From positions 20,587 through 84,586 of the forward strand of contig NZ_DASZSE010000032.1 of the NCBI RefSeq assembly GCF_035548915.1: a DNA stretch of 64,000 nucleotides, written 5' to 3'. Source of the stretch: Ramlibacter sp035548915. Its GTDB lineage: Bacteria > Pseudomonadota > Gammaproteobacteria > Burkholderiales > Burkholderiaceae_C. A program made the position numbers and the translations under genes. Under the pieces are notes generated by a model. That model made no database searches. It was not told the DNA's origin and saw only the letters and a program-made list of their open reading frames with translations. Positions 7,828 to 16,229 of the stretch are shown here, in pieces (positions within the stretch are counted from its first letter, which is position 1; every line of letters begins with the position of its first letter).

Positions 7828-9009
7828 ATGAACGCGACACAGCCGCTTTACGACCTGTCACCCGCCCTGCACGTGATGCTGCTCGGAGCGATCGTGGCGC
7901 TCGGGCCGCTTGCCTGGGTGTGGCTGCGCAACGCCGGGGCGGATGCGCGCGGCCGCCTTGCGGCGCTCACGCTTCTCGTGCTCTTTCTCACGTTCGATCT
8001 CGTCCTCTTCGGCGCCTTCACGCGCCTCACCGATTCCGGGCTCGGCTGTCCCGACTGGCCGGGCTGCTACGGCGCCGCGAGCCCGAGCGGCGCGGCGGCG
8101 CAGATATCGGCCGCGCAGGCGAGTCTGCCGAGCGGCCCTGTGACGCATGCGAAGGCCTGGATCGAAATGATCCACCGCTATCTCGCCACCGCGGTTGGCG
8201 TGCTGATCATCGCCATCGCCGCGGCGACCTGGTGGGGACGCGGGCGCGAGCGCATGCCGGTGAATCCGTGGTGGCCCACGCTCACGCTCGCATGGGTGTG
8301 CGTGCAAGGCGCGTTCGGCGCGCTCACCGTGACCATGAAGCTGCAGCCCGCCATCGTGACGCTGCACCTGCTGGGCGGCATGGTGCTGCTCGCGCTGCTG
8401 AGTGCGCAGGCCGTGGCCTATCGCGTCGCATCGCACGAGCCGCCGCGCACTTCTTCGCCGAGCAAGGGCGTGCCGTCGGCACGCGCCACGATCGAACCGC
8501 ATCTGCGCACGCTGCTCGTGGCCGCCTACGCATTTTTGTGGCTGCAGATCGCGCTCGGCGGCTGGGTCAGCACGAACTACGCGGTGCTTGCCTGCACCGA
8601 CTTTCCGCGATGCCACGGCACGTGGTGGCCCGATATGAATTTCCAGCAAGGCTTCGAGCTGTGGCGCGCGCTGGGCAAGACCTCGGCCGGCGAGCCCATC
8701 GAATTCGCGGCGCTCACCGCGATTCATTACGTGCACCGCCTCGCGGCTTTGGCCGTGATCCTCGCGCTCGCCGCGTGTGCCTGGCGGCTGTGGACCGGGC
8801 CGCTTGCGCGGCAGGCGCGCTGGCTTGCGGCGCTTGCGGCGTGGCAATTCGCAAGCGGCCTGTCGAACGTCGTGCTCGGCTGGCCGCTTGCGGCCGCCGT
8901 CGCGCACACGGGCGGCGCCGCGGCGCTCGTCGTGGTGCTCACCTGGGCCCTGTGCGCGAGCCGCAGCGAAGCGCGCACGGTGCTGCATGCGCGGGAGGTG
9001 TCGGCATGA
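7828..9009 (+). CDS. ctaA: Heme A synthase (COX15/CtaA family)
   Basis: Converts heme O to heme A by oxidising a methyl group. The 393-aa protein has eight predicted helices in two repeats. Family landmarks include the Cys-containing loop GLGCPDWPGCYG, heme-ligand His residues in EMIHRYLA, TLHLLGG, IHYVHRLA and AHTGGA, and the second loop CTDFPRCHGTWWP. The stop overlaps the ATG of the heme O synthase gene, linking consecutive enzymes of the pathway. Confidence 0.96.
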   Translation: MNATQPLYDLSPALHVMLLGAIVALGPLAWVWLRNAGADARGRLAALTLLVLFLTFDLVLFGAFTRLTDSGLGCPDWPGCYGAASPSGAAAQISAAQASLPSGPVTHAKAWIEMIHRYLATAVGVLIIAIAAATWWGRGRERMPVNPWWPTLTLAWVCVQGAFGALTVTMKLQPAIVTLHLLGGMVLLALLSAQAVAYRVASHEPPRTSSPSKGVPSARATIEPHLRTLLVAAYAFLWLQIALGGWVSTNYAVLACTDFPRCHGTWWPDMNFQQGFELWRALGKTSAGEPIEFAALTAIHYVHRLAALAVILALAACAWRLWTGPLARQARWLAALAAWQFASGLSNVVLGWPLAAAVAHTGGAAALVVVLTWALCASRSEARTVLHAREVSA

Positions 9010-9887
9010 CGTCGTCTCGTCTCGCGCAGTTCTACGCGCTCACCAAGCCGCGGGTGGTGCAGCTCATCGTGTTCTGTGCGCTGATCGGCATGGTGCTCGC
9101 CGTCCCCGGCCTGCCCGGGCCAGGCGACTTGCGCATCGGCCTCGTCGCCTGCACCGGCATCTGGCTCGTGGCGGGCGCGGCGGCCGCCTTCAACTGCCTC
9201 GTGGAAAAGGGCATCGACGCGAAAATGCGGCGCACCGCCTGGCGGCCCACGGCCAAGGGCGAGCTGAGCGATGCGCAGACGCTCGTTTTCTCCGCGACAC
9301 TCTGCGCGCTCGGCAGCTGGCTTCTCTACGAGTGGGTGAATCCGCTCACGATGTGGCTCACGCTCGCGACATTCATCGGCTATGCCGTCGTCTACACGGT
9401 GATCCTGAAGCCGCTCACGCCGCAGAACATCGTGATCGGCGGCGCCTCGGGCGCGATGCCGCCCGTGCTCGGATGGGCTGCGATGACGGGCGACGTGGGG
9501 CCGGAGGCGATGATCCTCTTTCTCATCATCTTCCTCTGGACGCCGCCGCACTTCTGGGCGCTTGCGCTCTATCGCGTCGAGGACTACCGCAAGTCGGGCC
9601 TGCCGATGCTGCCCGTGACCCACGGCAACGAGTTCACGCGCCTGCAGATCCTTCTCTACACGCTCGTGCTGTTCGCAGCTTGCCTCATGCCCTTCGCGTA
9701 CGGCATGAGCGGCTGGCTGTATCTCGTCTGCGCGGTCGCGCTGGGTGCGGGCTTCACCGCCTACGGCTTTCGGCTGTGGCGGCGCTATTCGGATGCGCTC
9801 GCGCGCCGCACGTTCCGGTTTTCGCTGATCCACCTGAGCGTGCTTTTCGCCGCGCTGCTCGTGGATCATTACATCCCGAGGTATTGA
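9006..9887 (+). CDS. cyoE: Protoheme IX farnesyltransferase (heme O synthase)
   Basis: Transfers a farnesyl group to heme B to make heme O, the substrate of the preceding enzyme. The 293-aa UbiA-type membrane prenyltransferase shows the first Asp-rich region (NCLVEKGIDAKMRRT), the family-specific W.P.AKGEL stretch and the second region (YRVEDYRKSGLPMLPVTHG). About eight membrane helices are predicted. Start and stop both overlap neighbouring genes by one to four bases. Confidence 0.97.
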   Translation: MTSSRLAQFYALTKPRVVQLIVFCALIGMVLAVPGLPGPGDLRIGLVACTGIWLVAGAAAAFNCLVEKGIDAKMRRTAWRPTAKGELSDAQTLVFSATLCALGSWLLYEWVNPLTMWLTLATFIGYAVVYTVILKPLTPQNIVIGGASGAMPPVLGWAAMTGDVGPEAMILFLIIFLWTPPHFWALALYRVEDYRKSGLPMLPVTHGNEFTRLQILLYTLVLFAACLMPFAYGMSGWLYLVCAVALGAGFTAYGFRLWRRYSDALARRTFRFSLIHLSVLFAALLVDHYIPRY

Positions 9888-10471
9888 TGAACCGCCGATC
9901 CTTCCTGGCATCCGCTGCCGCCGCCGTGCTGGCCGGATGCGTCGACAGCAAGCCGCAGTTCAAGGCAGTGGACCTGACCGGGGCCGACTACGCGCGCGAT
10001 TTCCAGCTGCCGGATGTGGACGGCCGCATGCGCAGCCTCAAGGACTTCTCGGGCAAGGCGGTGGTCCTCTTCTTCGGCTATACGCAGTGCCCCGACGTCT
10101 GTCCGACCACGATGGCCGAGATCGCACAGGCGAAACAGCTGCTCGGCGCGGACGGCAGCCGGGTGCAGGGTGTGTTCGTCACGGTCGACCCCGAGCGCGA
10201 CACGCCGCAGGTGCTGAAGGCCTACGTGTCGAACTTCGATCCGAACTTCGTCGCGCTGCATCCTTCGCCCGAGCAGCTCGCGGCCGTGGCGAAGGACTTC
10301 AAGGTGTACTACAAGAAGGTGGACGGCAAGACGCCCGGAAGCTACACGATGGATCACTCGGCCGCGAGTTACGTCTACGATCCCGCGGGGCGGCTGCGCC
10401 TCTACACACGCTACGGCTCGGGCGCGCAGGCGCTCGCCGACGACCTGAAGCTGCTGCTCGCCGGGAAGTGA
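9887..10471 (+). CDS. SCO1/SenC copper chaperone lipoprotein
   Basis: Periplasmic copper chaperone and thiol oxidoreductase for CuA assembly, 194 aa. It has a lipoprotein signal with lipobox LAGC (C19), a thioredoxin fold with the copper-binding CPDVC motif, the VTVDPERDTP segment and the conserved His in MDHSAASYV. The ATG overlaps the cyoE stop. It ends the oxidase biogenesis run. Confidence 0.95.
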   Translation: MNRRSFLASAAAAVLAGCVDSKPQFKAVDLTGADYARDFQLPDVDGRMRSLKDFSGKAVVLFFGYTQCPDVCPTTMAEIAQAKQLLGADGSRVQGVFVTVDPERDTPQVLKAYVSNFDPNFVALHPSPEQLAAVAKDFKVYYKKVDGKTPGSYTMDHSAASYVYDPAGRLRLYTRYGSGAQALADDLKLLLAGK

Positions 10472-10472
10472 G

Positions 10473-11345
10473 GTGGTCCAGCATCTCCTCGGTCGAAGGG
10501 GCGCCGCGCGCATCGCGCTCATCCCGCCCGAGGTGCTGGAAGCGCTCAACGAAGGGCTGGTGCCCACCGTCAACCTGAACGAATTTCTCGCGCTCGACGT
10601 TGCGCGGCTCGCGCGCAACGTCGCGCTGCAAGTCGGCATCGACGCGGGCCACGAAAGGCTCGCCGACACGCTCGCCATGCTCGATGCCTTTCGGCCGGTG
10701 AAGCGTCACGAGCACGTGGCGCGGGCGCTGTACGACATCACCGGCGAGCGGTCCGATCGCGACCGCGTCGCCCACGCGATGGCCACGCATCCGAGCGACA
10801 TCGCTCGCTCTTGGGCGGCGCAGTGGGTGATGTTCTCGTCGCTGCCGCTCGCAAAGAAGCTCGACGCCGTGCGCCGCTTCGCCGCCGATCCGCATTTCGG
10901 CGTGCGCGAAGTCGCGTGGATGGCCGTGCGCGACGAGGTGAGCGGCGCGGTGGACGAGGCCGTGCGCCTGCTCGAGCGCTGGGCGGTCGATCGCGACGAG
11001 AACATCCGCCGCTTTGCCAGCGAGCTCACGCGTCCGCGCGGCGTCTGGTGCGCGCAGGTCGAGGCGCTGAAGGCCGCGCCGTGGCGCGGCCTGCCGGTCA
11101 TCGAGCCGCTGAAGGCCGACGGCAGCCGCTACGTGCAGAACTCGGTCGCGAACTGGCTGAACGACGCGAGCAAGACGCAGCCGCAATGGGTGGCCGACGT
11201 GTGCGCGCGCTGGACGCGGGAGTCGAGCGCAGCGGCAACCGCTTACATCGTGCGCCGCTCGATGCGTTCGATTCGGCGCAGAGGACGCACAGATTTCGCG
11301 GAGGACGCCGAGAAGTCCGAAGACGTCTGCGCGTCCTCTGCGTGA
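10473..11345 (+). CDS. AlkC/AlkD-type DNA alkylation repair protein
   Basis: A 290-aa helical-repeat protein beginning at GTG 10473, one base after the SCO gene. The central segments (HPSDIARSWAAQW, DENIRRFASELTRPRGVW and YVQNSVANWLNDASK) match HEAT-like repeats of the AlkC/AlkD DNA glycosylases, which remove bulky or positively charged alkylated bases. The last 25 or so residues (after IVRRSMRSI) are translated from a palindromic repeat element and are unlike the family C-terminus, so the original stop appears to have been replaced. Confidence 0.8.
   Translation: MVQHLLGRRGAARIALIPPEVLEALNEGLVPTVNLNEFLALDVARLARNVALQVGIDAGHERLADTLAMLDAFRPVKRHEHVARALYDITGERSDRDRVAHAMATHPSDIARSWAAQWVMFSSLPLAKKLDAVRRFAADPHFGVREVAWMAVRDEVSGAVDEAVRLLERWAVDRDENIRRFASELTRPRGVWCAQVEALKAAPWRGLPVIEPLKADGSRYVQNSVANWLNDASKTQPQWVADVCARWTRESSAAATAYIVRRSMRSIRRRGRTDFAEDAEKSEDVCASSA
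11277..11342. repeat. Palindromic repeat element overlapping a gene end
   Basis: Arms CGCAGAGGACGC (11277-11288) and GCGTCCTCTGCG (11331-11342) are perfect inverted copies, and the interior contains further degenerate copies of the GGAGGACGC unit. It resembles the 'GCAGAGGACGCAGAG' dispersed repeats of GC-rich proteobacteria. It supplies the C-terminal codons of the preceding repair gene. Confidence 0.6.
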
Positions 11346-11381
11346 CCTCCAGCGAACTCTGCGTCCGAGAACCCAGGGCCG

Positions 11382-12380
11382 CTACTCCACCTTGATCCCG
11401 CGCATCTGGATCACGCCGCCCAGGAGCGCGGTGTCCGAACGGATGCGATTCGCGAGGCCCTCGGCGGATGTCCCCGCCACCTGCCAGCCCTGCACGAAGA
11501 GCTTCTGGCGGATGTCGGGCGTTCTCGCGATCTCCGAGAACAGCCTCGACAGCTTGTTGATGATCGGCTTGGGCATCGACACGGGCGCCGCCGCGGCATT
11601 CCACACTTCGAGCTGGTAGCCCTGCACGCCCGCTTCCGCGAGGCTCGGATATTCGGGCACGAGCGGGCTGCGGCCGGAGGAGGTGACGCCGATCGCCTTC
11701 AGCTTGCCCGCGCGAACCTGCTGGGCGGCGAGCGCGGGCGGCAGCAGCGCGAGCTGGATCTGTCCGGTCACCATCGCCTGGATCACCTGCGGATTGCCGG
11801 GGTAGGGAACGTGCACCGGGTCGATGCTGGTGCGCGTCTTCAGCAGTTCCATCCCGATGTGGCCCACGGTGCCGATGCCCGGCGAGCCGTAGCTCCATTT
11901 GTTGCCCGCATTGCGCGCGGCCACGAAGAATTCCTGCGCGGTGGCCCCGGGCGTGCCGGCCGCGGCCGTGAGCAGCAAAGGTGCGGTGCCGATCAGGCTG
12001 ATGGGTGCCAGGTCCTTCAACGGATCGAAGGGCGTCTTCGGGTTCAGCAGCTTCGCGATCGTCATGTTGCCGTTGATCATCACGCCGATCGTGTGGCCGT
12101 CGGTGGCCTTGGCGACCATGTCGGCGGCGATGTTGCCCCCCGCGCCGGGCCGGTTGTCCACGATCACCGGCTGGCCGAGCGCCTTCGACAGCGGATCGGC
12201 GAACGTGCGTGCCATGAGGTCGGGCGTGGAGCCGCCGGGAAATCCGACGAGGATGCGCACGGGCCGCGTGGGCCAGGGCGCTTCGGCAGCCGCGCGCTTT
12301 TGCGCGAAGGCGCCGGGGACGACGGCGGCCGATGCCAGGGCGAGCAGCGCGCGGCGGGAGGGGAGGTGGGGTGTGTTCAT
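11382..12380 (-). CDS. Bug/TctC family periplasmic solute receptor
   Basis: Tripartite tricarboxylate-type receptor that binds a carboxylated solute in the periplasm, 332 aa. An N-terminal signal (RRALLALASAAVVPGAFAQ) is followed by the family hallmarks WPTRPVRILVGFPGG, VDNRPGAGGNIAADMV and VHVPYPG. No TctA/TctB membrane genes are adjacent, which is usual for the large orphan Bug family of Burkholderiales-like bacteria, so the ligand cannot be predicted. An in-frame ATG at 12410, overlapping the upstream gene's stop, is an alternative start. Confidence 0.92.
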   Translation of the reverse strand: MNTPHLPSRRALLALASAAVVPGAFAQKRAAAEAPWPTRPVRILVGFPGGSTPDLMARTFADPLSKALGQPVIVDNRPGAGGNIAADMVAKATDGHTIGVMINGNMTIAKLLNPKTPFDPLKDLAPISLIGTAPLLLTAAAGTPGATAQEFFVAARNAGNKWSYGSPGIGTVGHIGMELLKTRTSIDPVHVPYPGNPQVIQAMVTGQIQLALLPPALAAQQVRAGKLKAIGVTSSGRSPLVPEYPSLAEAGVQGYQLEVWNAAAAPVSMPKPIINKLSRLFSEIARTPDIRQKLFVQGWQVAGTSAEGLANRIRSDTALLGGVIQMRGIKVE

Positions 12381-12409
12381 TTGTGCAATGCTAACGCCCG
12401 AGGTATTCA

Positions 12410-14146
12410 TCAGAAGTTCAAAGGCCGGATCAGCTTGCGCGCGTCGTTGGGCATGTGCGTCACGCCACCCAGGACCCACTTGAGGCTGGCCGCGGCATCG
12501 TAGTCCTGATCGGGAAGAAGGGCGACCGCGACGTGGAACTTGATCGTGAGGCCGGGCGGCAGCGCATCGGCCTGGCGCAGCCCGCTCGCGATCACGTGCT
12601 GCGCCTTCGACAGCGCCGTGGACGTGCTGGTCGGGCCTTCCAGCAGCAAGGCGAAATCGTGGTTGCCCACACGCGCGGCAAGGTCGATGTCGCCGATGGC
12701 GCGGCGCAGGTGCGATGCGGCCACGACGAGCACCTTCTCGATCGCGTCGCGGCCGAACTCGGCCACGATCGCGTCGAAATTCGCGATCCTCACGGCCATG
12801 AGCGCGCAGGGGTGCCTCAGGCTGCGCGCGCGCGTGAGCGCCGCTTCCAGGCGCTGCAGCAGCGTGCGGGTGTGCGCGAGGCCGGTGAGCGCGTCGTTGC
12901 GCGACAGAGCCGACGCGCGCACCTCGGCTTCGCGGCGGCGGTTCGCGCGCAGCATCAGCGCATAAAAGAGGATCGGCATCTCGATCATCGCGCCGATCGT
13001 CACGCCGTAGCGGGTGAGGAGCGACACCGGGATCAGGTTCAGGCCGCGCAGCACAGGAAAGACCGCCATCGCGAGCACCGGCACGAAGCCGAGCGCGATG
13101 AGCCGGATGTGCGGGTCGTCGCCCTGGACCCAGACGTAGAGGATGAGTCCGATGACGGCGACGATCGCGAGCGCCGTGAGCGCCATCTGCAGGCCGAAGG
13201 TGGCGCGCGACGTAAGCCAGGTGTCCAGGGCCACCGCGGAAAGCAGCGCGAGAATCAGGCTCCAGACCGCGAGGTCGAGCGCGCGCGAAAATCGCGCGGG
13301 CTCGGTGACGGTGCGCACGAACCACAAGGCCGCCGACGCCGACAGCCCCGGCAGCAGAAACGTCGAAATCTCGTTCCACTTGAGCGCGCGGTCCCAGAGA
13401 TGCTGCGCGCCGACGCCCAGATAGGCCGCCTGACCGAGCGCGAGCGCGGCGACATAGACGGCGTAAGTCGCGAACGTCCGGTCGCGATAGGCGATGGCGT
13501 TGCCGGCCGACACGAGCGCGATCAGCACCGACAGGCCGAAGTAGGCGCCCAGCATGAACTGTTCGCGCTCGCGCGCGGCGAAGAGTTCGCCCTGGTGATA
13601 GATCGAAATCGGGCTGGCGAAGTCCACGCGGGCGTGCTCCACGCGCAGCCAGTAGCGCACCGGCTTGCCGGTTTGCGGCGACATGTCGAATGTGGGAACG
13701 CGCCCGGGTAGCGGCCACGCGGAAACCGGCCGGGTGTCGCCGGCTTCCTGCACGACCCAGCGTTGCGCGGCATCCCGATAGAACATCTGGACGCGGTCCA
13801 CGCCGGACGATGAAACCTCGACGAACCACCGGCCGGGCATGTCGGTCTGGGCGTCGAACGCCTCCCAGAGCGCCTTGCCGTCGAGCTTGAACTGCCTGCC
13901 GCGCGCCTGCGTCGCCCAAGGCAGATGCTCGCCCGCGGCCTCGACGTCGTCGACCGTGGCGCGCGCGCTTTCGTCGATCCACCAGCGCGAGCGCGCCTCG
14001 AGCGGCACCACCGGCTGATCCGGGCTGAGCCGGATGACACCTGGCGAAGGCGCGGTGAAGAGCGTCGAGGAAGTGAGCACGTCCTGCGCGAGAACGAACG
14101 CGCAGGCGCACAGCCAACACAATCCAGCCCAGAACGCCCTCGCCAC
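12410..14146 (-). CDS. 7TMR-DISM sensor with degenerate GGDEF domain
   Basis: A 578-aa protein with signal peptide (cleavage near VLAQ), an extracytoplasmic beta-rich domain with the 7TMR-DISMED2 features FVEVSSSGVDRVQMFYRD and RYWLRVEH, seven membrane helices (about 195-405), and a C-terminal GGDEF-like domain. The signature loop reads RVGNHDFALL instead of RxGGDEFA, so catalytic Gly and Glu are replaced and c-di-GMP synthesis is unlikely; it may bind GTP or act as a receptor. It lies directly upstream of the Bug gene with overlapping stop and start codons. Confidence 0.85.
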   Translation of the reverse strand: MARAFWAGLCWLCACAFVLAQDVLTSSTLFTAPSPGVIRLSPDQPVVPLEARSRWWIDESARATVDDVEAAGEHLPWATQARGRQFKLDGKALWEAFDAQTDMPGRWFVEVSSSGVDRVQMFYRDAAQRWVVQEAGDTRPVSAWPLPGRVPTFDMSPQTGKPVRYWLRVEHARVDFASPISIYHQGELFAAREREQFMLGAYFGLSVLIALVSAGNAIAYRDRTFATYAVYVAALALGQAAYLGVGAQHLWDRALKWNEISTFLLPGLSASAALWFVRTVTEPARFSRALDLAVWSLILALLSAVALDTWLTSRATFGLQMALTALAIVAVIGLILYVWVQGDDPHIRLIALGFVPVLAMAVFPVLRGLNLIPVSLLTRYGVTIGAMIEMPILFYALMLRANRRREAEVRASALSRNDALTGLAHTRTLLQRLEAALTRARSLRHPCALMAVRIANFDAIVAEFGRDAIEKVLVVAASHLRRAIGDIDLAARVGNHDFALLLEGPTSTSTALSKAQHVIASGLRQADALPPGLTIKFHVAVALLPDQDYDAAASLKWVLGGVTHMPNDARKLIRPLNF

Positions 14147-14209
14147 GATGCTTCTCCGCCAGCCGAGGCATTGTTGCAGGATTCACCGGCGAACTGCCGA
14201 CCCAAAGAA

Positions 14210-14233
14210 GAGGCCCGGCAATTGCCGGGCCTC
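14210..14233 (-). terminator. Rho-independent terminator of rpoH
   Basis: A perfect 24-base palindrome (GAGGCCCGGCAATTGCCGGGCCTC), followed on the minus strand by TTCTTT, lies 20 bases after the rpoH stop. Confidence 0.8.
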
Positions 14234-14252
14234 GCGGTGTTGCGGTCGCGCG

Positions 14253-15185
14253 TCAGGCGTAGGCCGCGAGCGACTTTCTCATCTTCTTCATCGCCGCGGA
14301 CTCGATCTGGCGGATGCGTTCGGCCGACACGCCATACTCGGCCGCGAGTTCGTGCAGCGTCATGCCGCCCGAGCCGTCGTCGTTCACCTTGAGCCAGCGT
14401 TCTTCCACGATGCGGCGGCTGCGCGCGTCGAGCTGTTCGAGCGCCATCGCGACACCTTCGGTGGCCATCGTGTCGCGCTGATGGTTCTCGAGGACCGCGG
14501 TGGGCTCCGCGCTCGCGTCGGCCAGGTAGGCGATGGGGCCGAAGGCCTCCTCGCCGTCATCGGACGGCGCGGGGTCCAGCACGACGTCGCCGCCGGACAT
14601 GCGCGTTTCCATCTCGATCACTTCCTCGCGCTTCACGTTCAGCTCGCGCGCCATCACCTCGATCTGCGCGTCCGTGAGCGTGTCGCGGTGCGTCTCGGCG
14701 TCCGCCTCGTCCTTGAAGCCCTGCTTCATCGAGCGCAGGTTGAAGAAGAGCTTGCGCTGCGCCTTCGTCGTGGCGACCTTCACCATCCGCCAGTTCTTCA
14801 GGATGTACTCGTGGATTTCGGCCCGGATCCAGTGCAGCGCGTAGCTCACGAGGCGCACGCCCTGATCGGGGTCGAAGCGCTTCACGGCCTTCATGAGGCC
14901 GATGTTGCCTTCCTGGATCAAGTCGCCGTGCGGCAGCCCATAGCCCAGGTACTTGCGCGAGACGGACACGACCAGCCGCAGGTGCGACAGCACCAGCTTT
15001 CCGGCGGCTTCGAGGTCGTTCGCGTCCCGGAACTTCTTCGCGAATTCGTGCTCTTCCTCCGCTGTGAGCATCGGCAGGCGGTTCACGGCGGAAATATACG
15101 CATCCAGGTTGCCCAGCGACGGAACGACCGCCCAGGGACTGGCGACGGCCAGGGCCATGACGGGGTCTCCAGCGGTTGAGGACAT
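14253..15185 (-). CDS. rpoH: RNA polymerase heat-shock sigma factor sigma-32
   Basis: Directs RNA polymerase to heat-shock promoters. The 310-aa protein has region 2 (DLIQEGNIGLMKAVKRFDP and the YALHWIRAEI element), the RpoH-specific box QRKLFFNLR and a region 4 helix-turn-helix (LHELAAEYGVSAERIRQIE). An AGGAG lies seven bases before the ATG at 15185. A perfect CIRCE operator lies 30 bases upstream, so transcription is probably repressed by HrcA, whose gene is at 44563. A strong hairpin terminator follows the stop. Confidence 0.97.
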   Translation of the reverse strand: MSSTAGDPVMALAVASPWAVVPSLGNLDAYISAVNRLPMLTAEEEHEFAKKFRDANDLEAAGKLVLSHLRLVVSVSRKYLGYGLPHGDLIQEGNIGLMKAVKRFDPDQGVRLVSYALHWIRAEIHEYILKNWRMVKVATTKAQRKLFFNLRSMKQGFKDEADAETHRDTLTDAQIEVMARELNVKREEVIEMETRMSGGDVVLDPAPSDDGEEAFGPIAYLADASAEPTAVLENHQRDTMATEGVAMALEQLDARSRRIVEERWLKVNDDGSGGMTLHELAAEYGVSAERIRQIESAAMKKMRKSLAAYA

Positions 15186-15214
15186 GCTCGGCTCTCCTTT
15201 ATTCGGCTACCATA

Positions 15215-15241
15215 TTAGCACTCTCTTGGATAGAGTGCTAA
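15215..15241 (-). promoter_or_regulatory. CIRCE operator upstream of rpoH
   Basis: TTAGCACTC, nine bases, then GAGTGCTAA: an exact match to the HrcA-binding CIRCE consensus. It lies 30-56 bases before the rpoH start, overlapping where the promoter should be (on the minus strand TTGAAC with TATCCA at 16-base spacing is one candidate). Confidence 0.93.
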
Positions 15242-15401
15242 GCGACAAGTTCAATCGCAACGATAGGACCGGCCGGGGTGCAATTCGGGTAATCCCGGCC
15301 CTCTGGTTGTAGGGTCCTGGCTTCGCGAATGGGTTCCCCTGCGGGTACCATCAAAAACACGCAGTAACGAAGCCGGGTTGCCCGGCCGGGACCTTCGAGG
15401 C

Positions 15402-15842
15402 ATGAAGTCGATCATCAACCGCGTGTTCTCGCGGCCCGAGCCGCAGCCCCGCCATTCCGGGCTCTCGTCGGAGCTGATCGGCAGCGACATCGAGAACTAC
15501 TACCTGAAGATCATCGGCGACTGCCTGAAGCGCATGCTCGTCACGGCCGATTCCGTCGAGGTCGACGTGAGGCGGTCGGGCACCGGCCCGACGGGCCTCG
15601 CTTCCTACGCCGCCTACGTCCGCCTGCTGCGCTGGGACCCGGTCCTCACGCCCGTGCTGCTTCAGAACCTGCCCGTGATCGATGCGCGCATCCGAAGAAT
15701 GGTGGCGGCGTCCGTGATCCTCGAGCAGACCCATTTCTCCGGCGTGTGGTTCCAGGCCACCAGCACCACGCCGGGTGCGCCCAGTGCTCTCGTCGGAATG
15801 CCGGCGGAGCTCGTGCGGCAGCCGGGCGGCTCCTGCCGCTGA
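15402..15842 (+). CDS. Conserved hypothetical protein downstream of the rpoH promoter region
   Basis: A 146-aa soluble protein, start ATG 15402 preceded by GAGG. No recognised catalytic motif: the N-terminus is basic and polar (KSIINRVFSRPEPQPRH), then a predicted alpha/beta region (IENYYLKIIGDCLKRMLV, YAAYVRLLRWDPVLTPVLL). No membrane segment. The coding bias matches its neighbours, so the gene is probably real. The intergenic stretch 15242-15401 before it holds no other feature I can identify. cutA starts 12 bases after its stop. Confidence 0.6.
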   Translation: MKSIINRVFSRPEPQPRHSGLSSELIGSDIENYYLKIIGDCLKRMLVTADSVEVDVRRSGTGPTGLASYAAYVRLLRWDPVLTPVLLQNLPVIDARIRRMVAASVILEQTHFSGVWFQATSTTPGAPSALVGMPAELVRQPGGSCR

Positions 15843-15853
15843 CAGAGCGCCGC

Positions 15854-16192
15854 ATGCCGGCCGCGGGCGAAGACCTCGATATCCTGAGCGTCACGACCAC
15901 GCTCGGTTCGCTCGGGGATGCCCAGCGGCTCGCGCGCGAGCTCATCGACGAGCGCCTGGCCGCCTGCGTGCAGATCGAAGAAGGTCTGCAGTCCTTCTAC
16001 CGGTGGCAGGGGCGGCTGTGCGAAGACCCGGAAGTGCGGCTCACCATCAAGTCGCTGCCGGCGTGCGAGGACGCCTTGCTCGCCTTCTTCGCGGGACACC
16101 ATCCCTACGAGACGCCGCAGTTTCTATCGGTGCGCATGCGCGCGAGTCCGGCCTACGCCCGCTGGGTGCGCAGCGCGGTGGGGCCGCCCTGA
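15854..16192 (+). CDS. cutA: Divalent-cation tolerance protein CutA
   Basis: Small trimeric CutA1 protein, 112 aa, linked to metal tolerance. The family signature is clear: LARELIDERLAACVQIEEGLQSFYRW, the EVRLTIKSL strand and HHPYETPQFLSV. ATG 15854 follows the preceding gene by 11 bases, suggesting co-transcription. Confidence 0.93.
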   Translation: MPAAGEDLDILSVTTTLGSLGDAQRLARELIDERLAACVQIEEGLQSFYRWQGRLCEDPEVRLTIKSLPACEDALLAFFAGHHPYETPQFLSVRMRASPAYARWVRSAVGPP

Positions 16193-16229
16193 GCCGAGAG
16201 CCTTGCCGGGGGGCCTTGCCGGCACCGCC

